From the NCBI GenBank assembly GCA_051000345.1, contig JBPCOJ010000115.1, positions 1 through 14,809 of the forward strand: a stretch of DNA of 14,809 nt, in the 5' to 3' direction. The number at the start of each line of letters is the position of its first letter. Within the stretch, counting starts at the first letter, position 1. The notes under the pieces are model-generated. The model was not told the DNA's origin and searched no databases. It was given only the letters and a program-made list of their open reading frames with translations. The DNA is from JBHENC01 sp051000345 (GTDB lineage Bacteria; Acidobacteriota; Blastocatellia; Pyrinomonadales; Pyrinomonadaceae). A program made the position numbers and the translations under genes. Shown piece by piece: positions 14,466-14,809 of the stretch.

Positions 14466-14809
14466 CTATTGCTGCGAAGCAACTGTATTTTGCCCGCGCA
14501 GTAAATCGAGCAACTGGTCGCCCGCACGGTAAACAGGCCCCGCGCCGAGCGTCACGAGCAAATCTCCTTCATGCACTTGATCGCGCAAAACCTCTGCCGC
14601 TCCGTCGAGCGCGCCGATGTAATGCGCGTTCTTATGACCGAAAAGCTTGATCGCGTCGGTCAACGCTTCGCTCGTAATCCCTTCAATCGGGTCTTCGCTC
14701 GCCGCGTAAATATCCGTCACGAAAAGCGCGTCGGCGTTATTGAACGAGCGCGCGAATTCTTCCATTTGGTCGCGCGTGCGCGTGTAGCGATGCGGTTGGA
14801 ACAGCACGA
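14466..14809 (-). CDS. murC: UDP-N-acetylmuramate--L-alanine ligase, C-terminal part
   Basis: The last 114 or so codons of murC; the 5' part lies beyond the window edge, so this is a truncation by the window and not a broken gene. MurC adds L-alanine to UDP-MurNAc using ATP. The visible C-terminal ligase domain begins with LFQPHRYTRT, the Mur ligase pattern, followed by FARSFNNADALFVTDIYAASEDPI and a final Rossmann-like segment with VTLGAGPVYRAGDQLLDLL. The stop is TAG at 14466. It heads the murC-murB-ftsQ-ftsA-ftsZ order typical of dcw clusters, though ddl is absent between murB and ftsQ. Confidence 0.96.
   Translation of the reverse strand, partial: VLFQPHRYTRTRDQMEEFARSFNNADALFVTDIYAASEDPIEGITSEALTDAIKLFGHKNAHYIGALDGAAEVLRDQVHEGDLLVTLGAGPVYRAGDQLLDLLRGQNTVASQQ

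Noticed and set aside
1..14809. CRISPR arrays, tRNA/rRNA genes, insertion sequences, prophage or defence genes
   Set aside because: None seen by reading both strands; the only repeat array is the short heptamer element, which has no spacers.

Overview
This window is bacterial, roughly mid-50s % GC by eye. Every gene I can support lies on the minus strand, so transcription runs from high to low coordinates. The gene content suggests Acidobacteriota, possibly Blastocatellia. The pointers are a division and cell-wall cluster followed by an Hfq-like gene with a long N-terminal extension, a receiver protein with a long acidic linker, and a GspG-like protein. This placement rests on recalled family resemblance and was not searched. 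Most of the window is core-genome material. I see no CRISPR array, rRNA, tRNA, transposase or phage gene.

Layout in transcription order. (1) 14809-9607 is the end of a division and cell-wall (dcw) cluster: murC (cut by the window edge), murB, ftsQ, ftsA and ftsZ. It makes UDP-MurNAc precursors and builds the divisome, and ends at a strong hairpin at 9539-9581. (2) 9538-7637 holds a structured, gene-free leader, an Hfq/Sm-like protein with an 85-residue N-terminal extension, and pdxA of vitamin B6 synthesis. (3) 7601-4318 is a signalling and envelope block: a stand-alone CheY-like receiver, a previously unlisted 44-residue membrane protein, a GspG-like anchored protein, a 125-bp heptamer-repeat element, and a receiver fused through an acidic linker to a PopZ-like C-terminal helix region. 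A hairpin terminator closes it. (4) 4223-604 is valS and nadC, overlapping by one base. (5) 565-1 holds a small conserved protein of unknown function and the first seven codons of another gene, which has an excellent ribosome binding site and runs off the left edge.

The most interesting points are as follows. The receiver/acidic linker/PopZ-like protein sits directly upstream of valS, a neighbourhood I recall for popZ in Alphaproteobacteria. The Hfq-like protein is unusual and has a foldable leader. Several genes (valS, the CheY-like gene, perhaps the GspG-like gene) have a -10-like box only 7-12 bases before the start codon, which suggests leaderless or very short-leader mRNAs. There is also a palindromic element built of 7-bp units between the two envelope and signalling genes.
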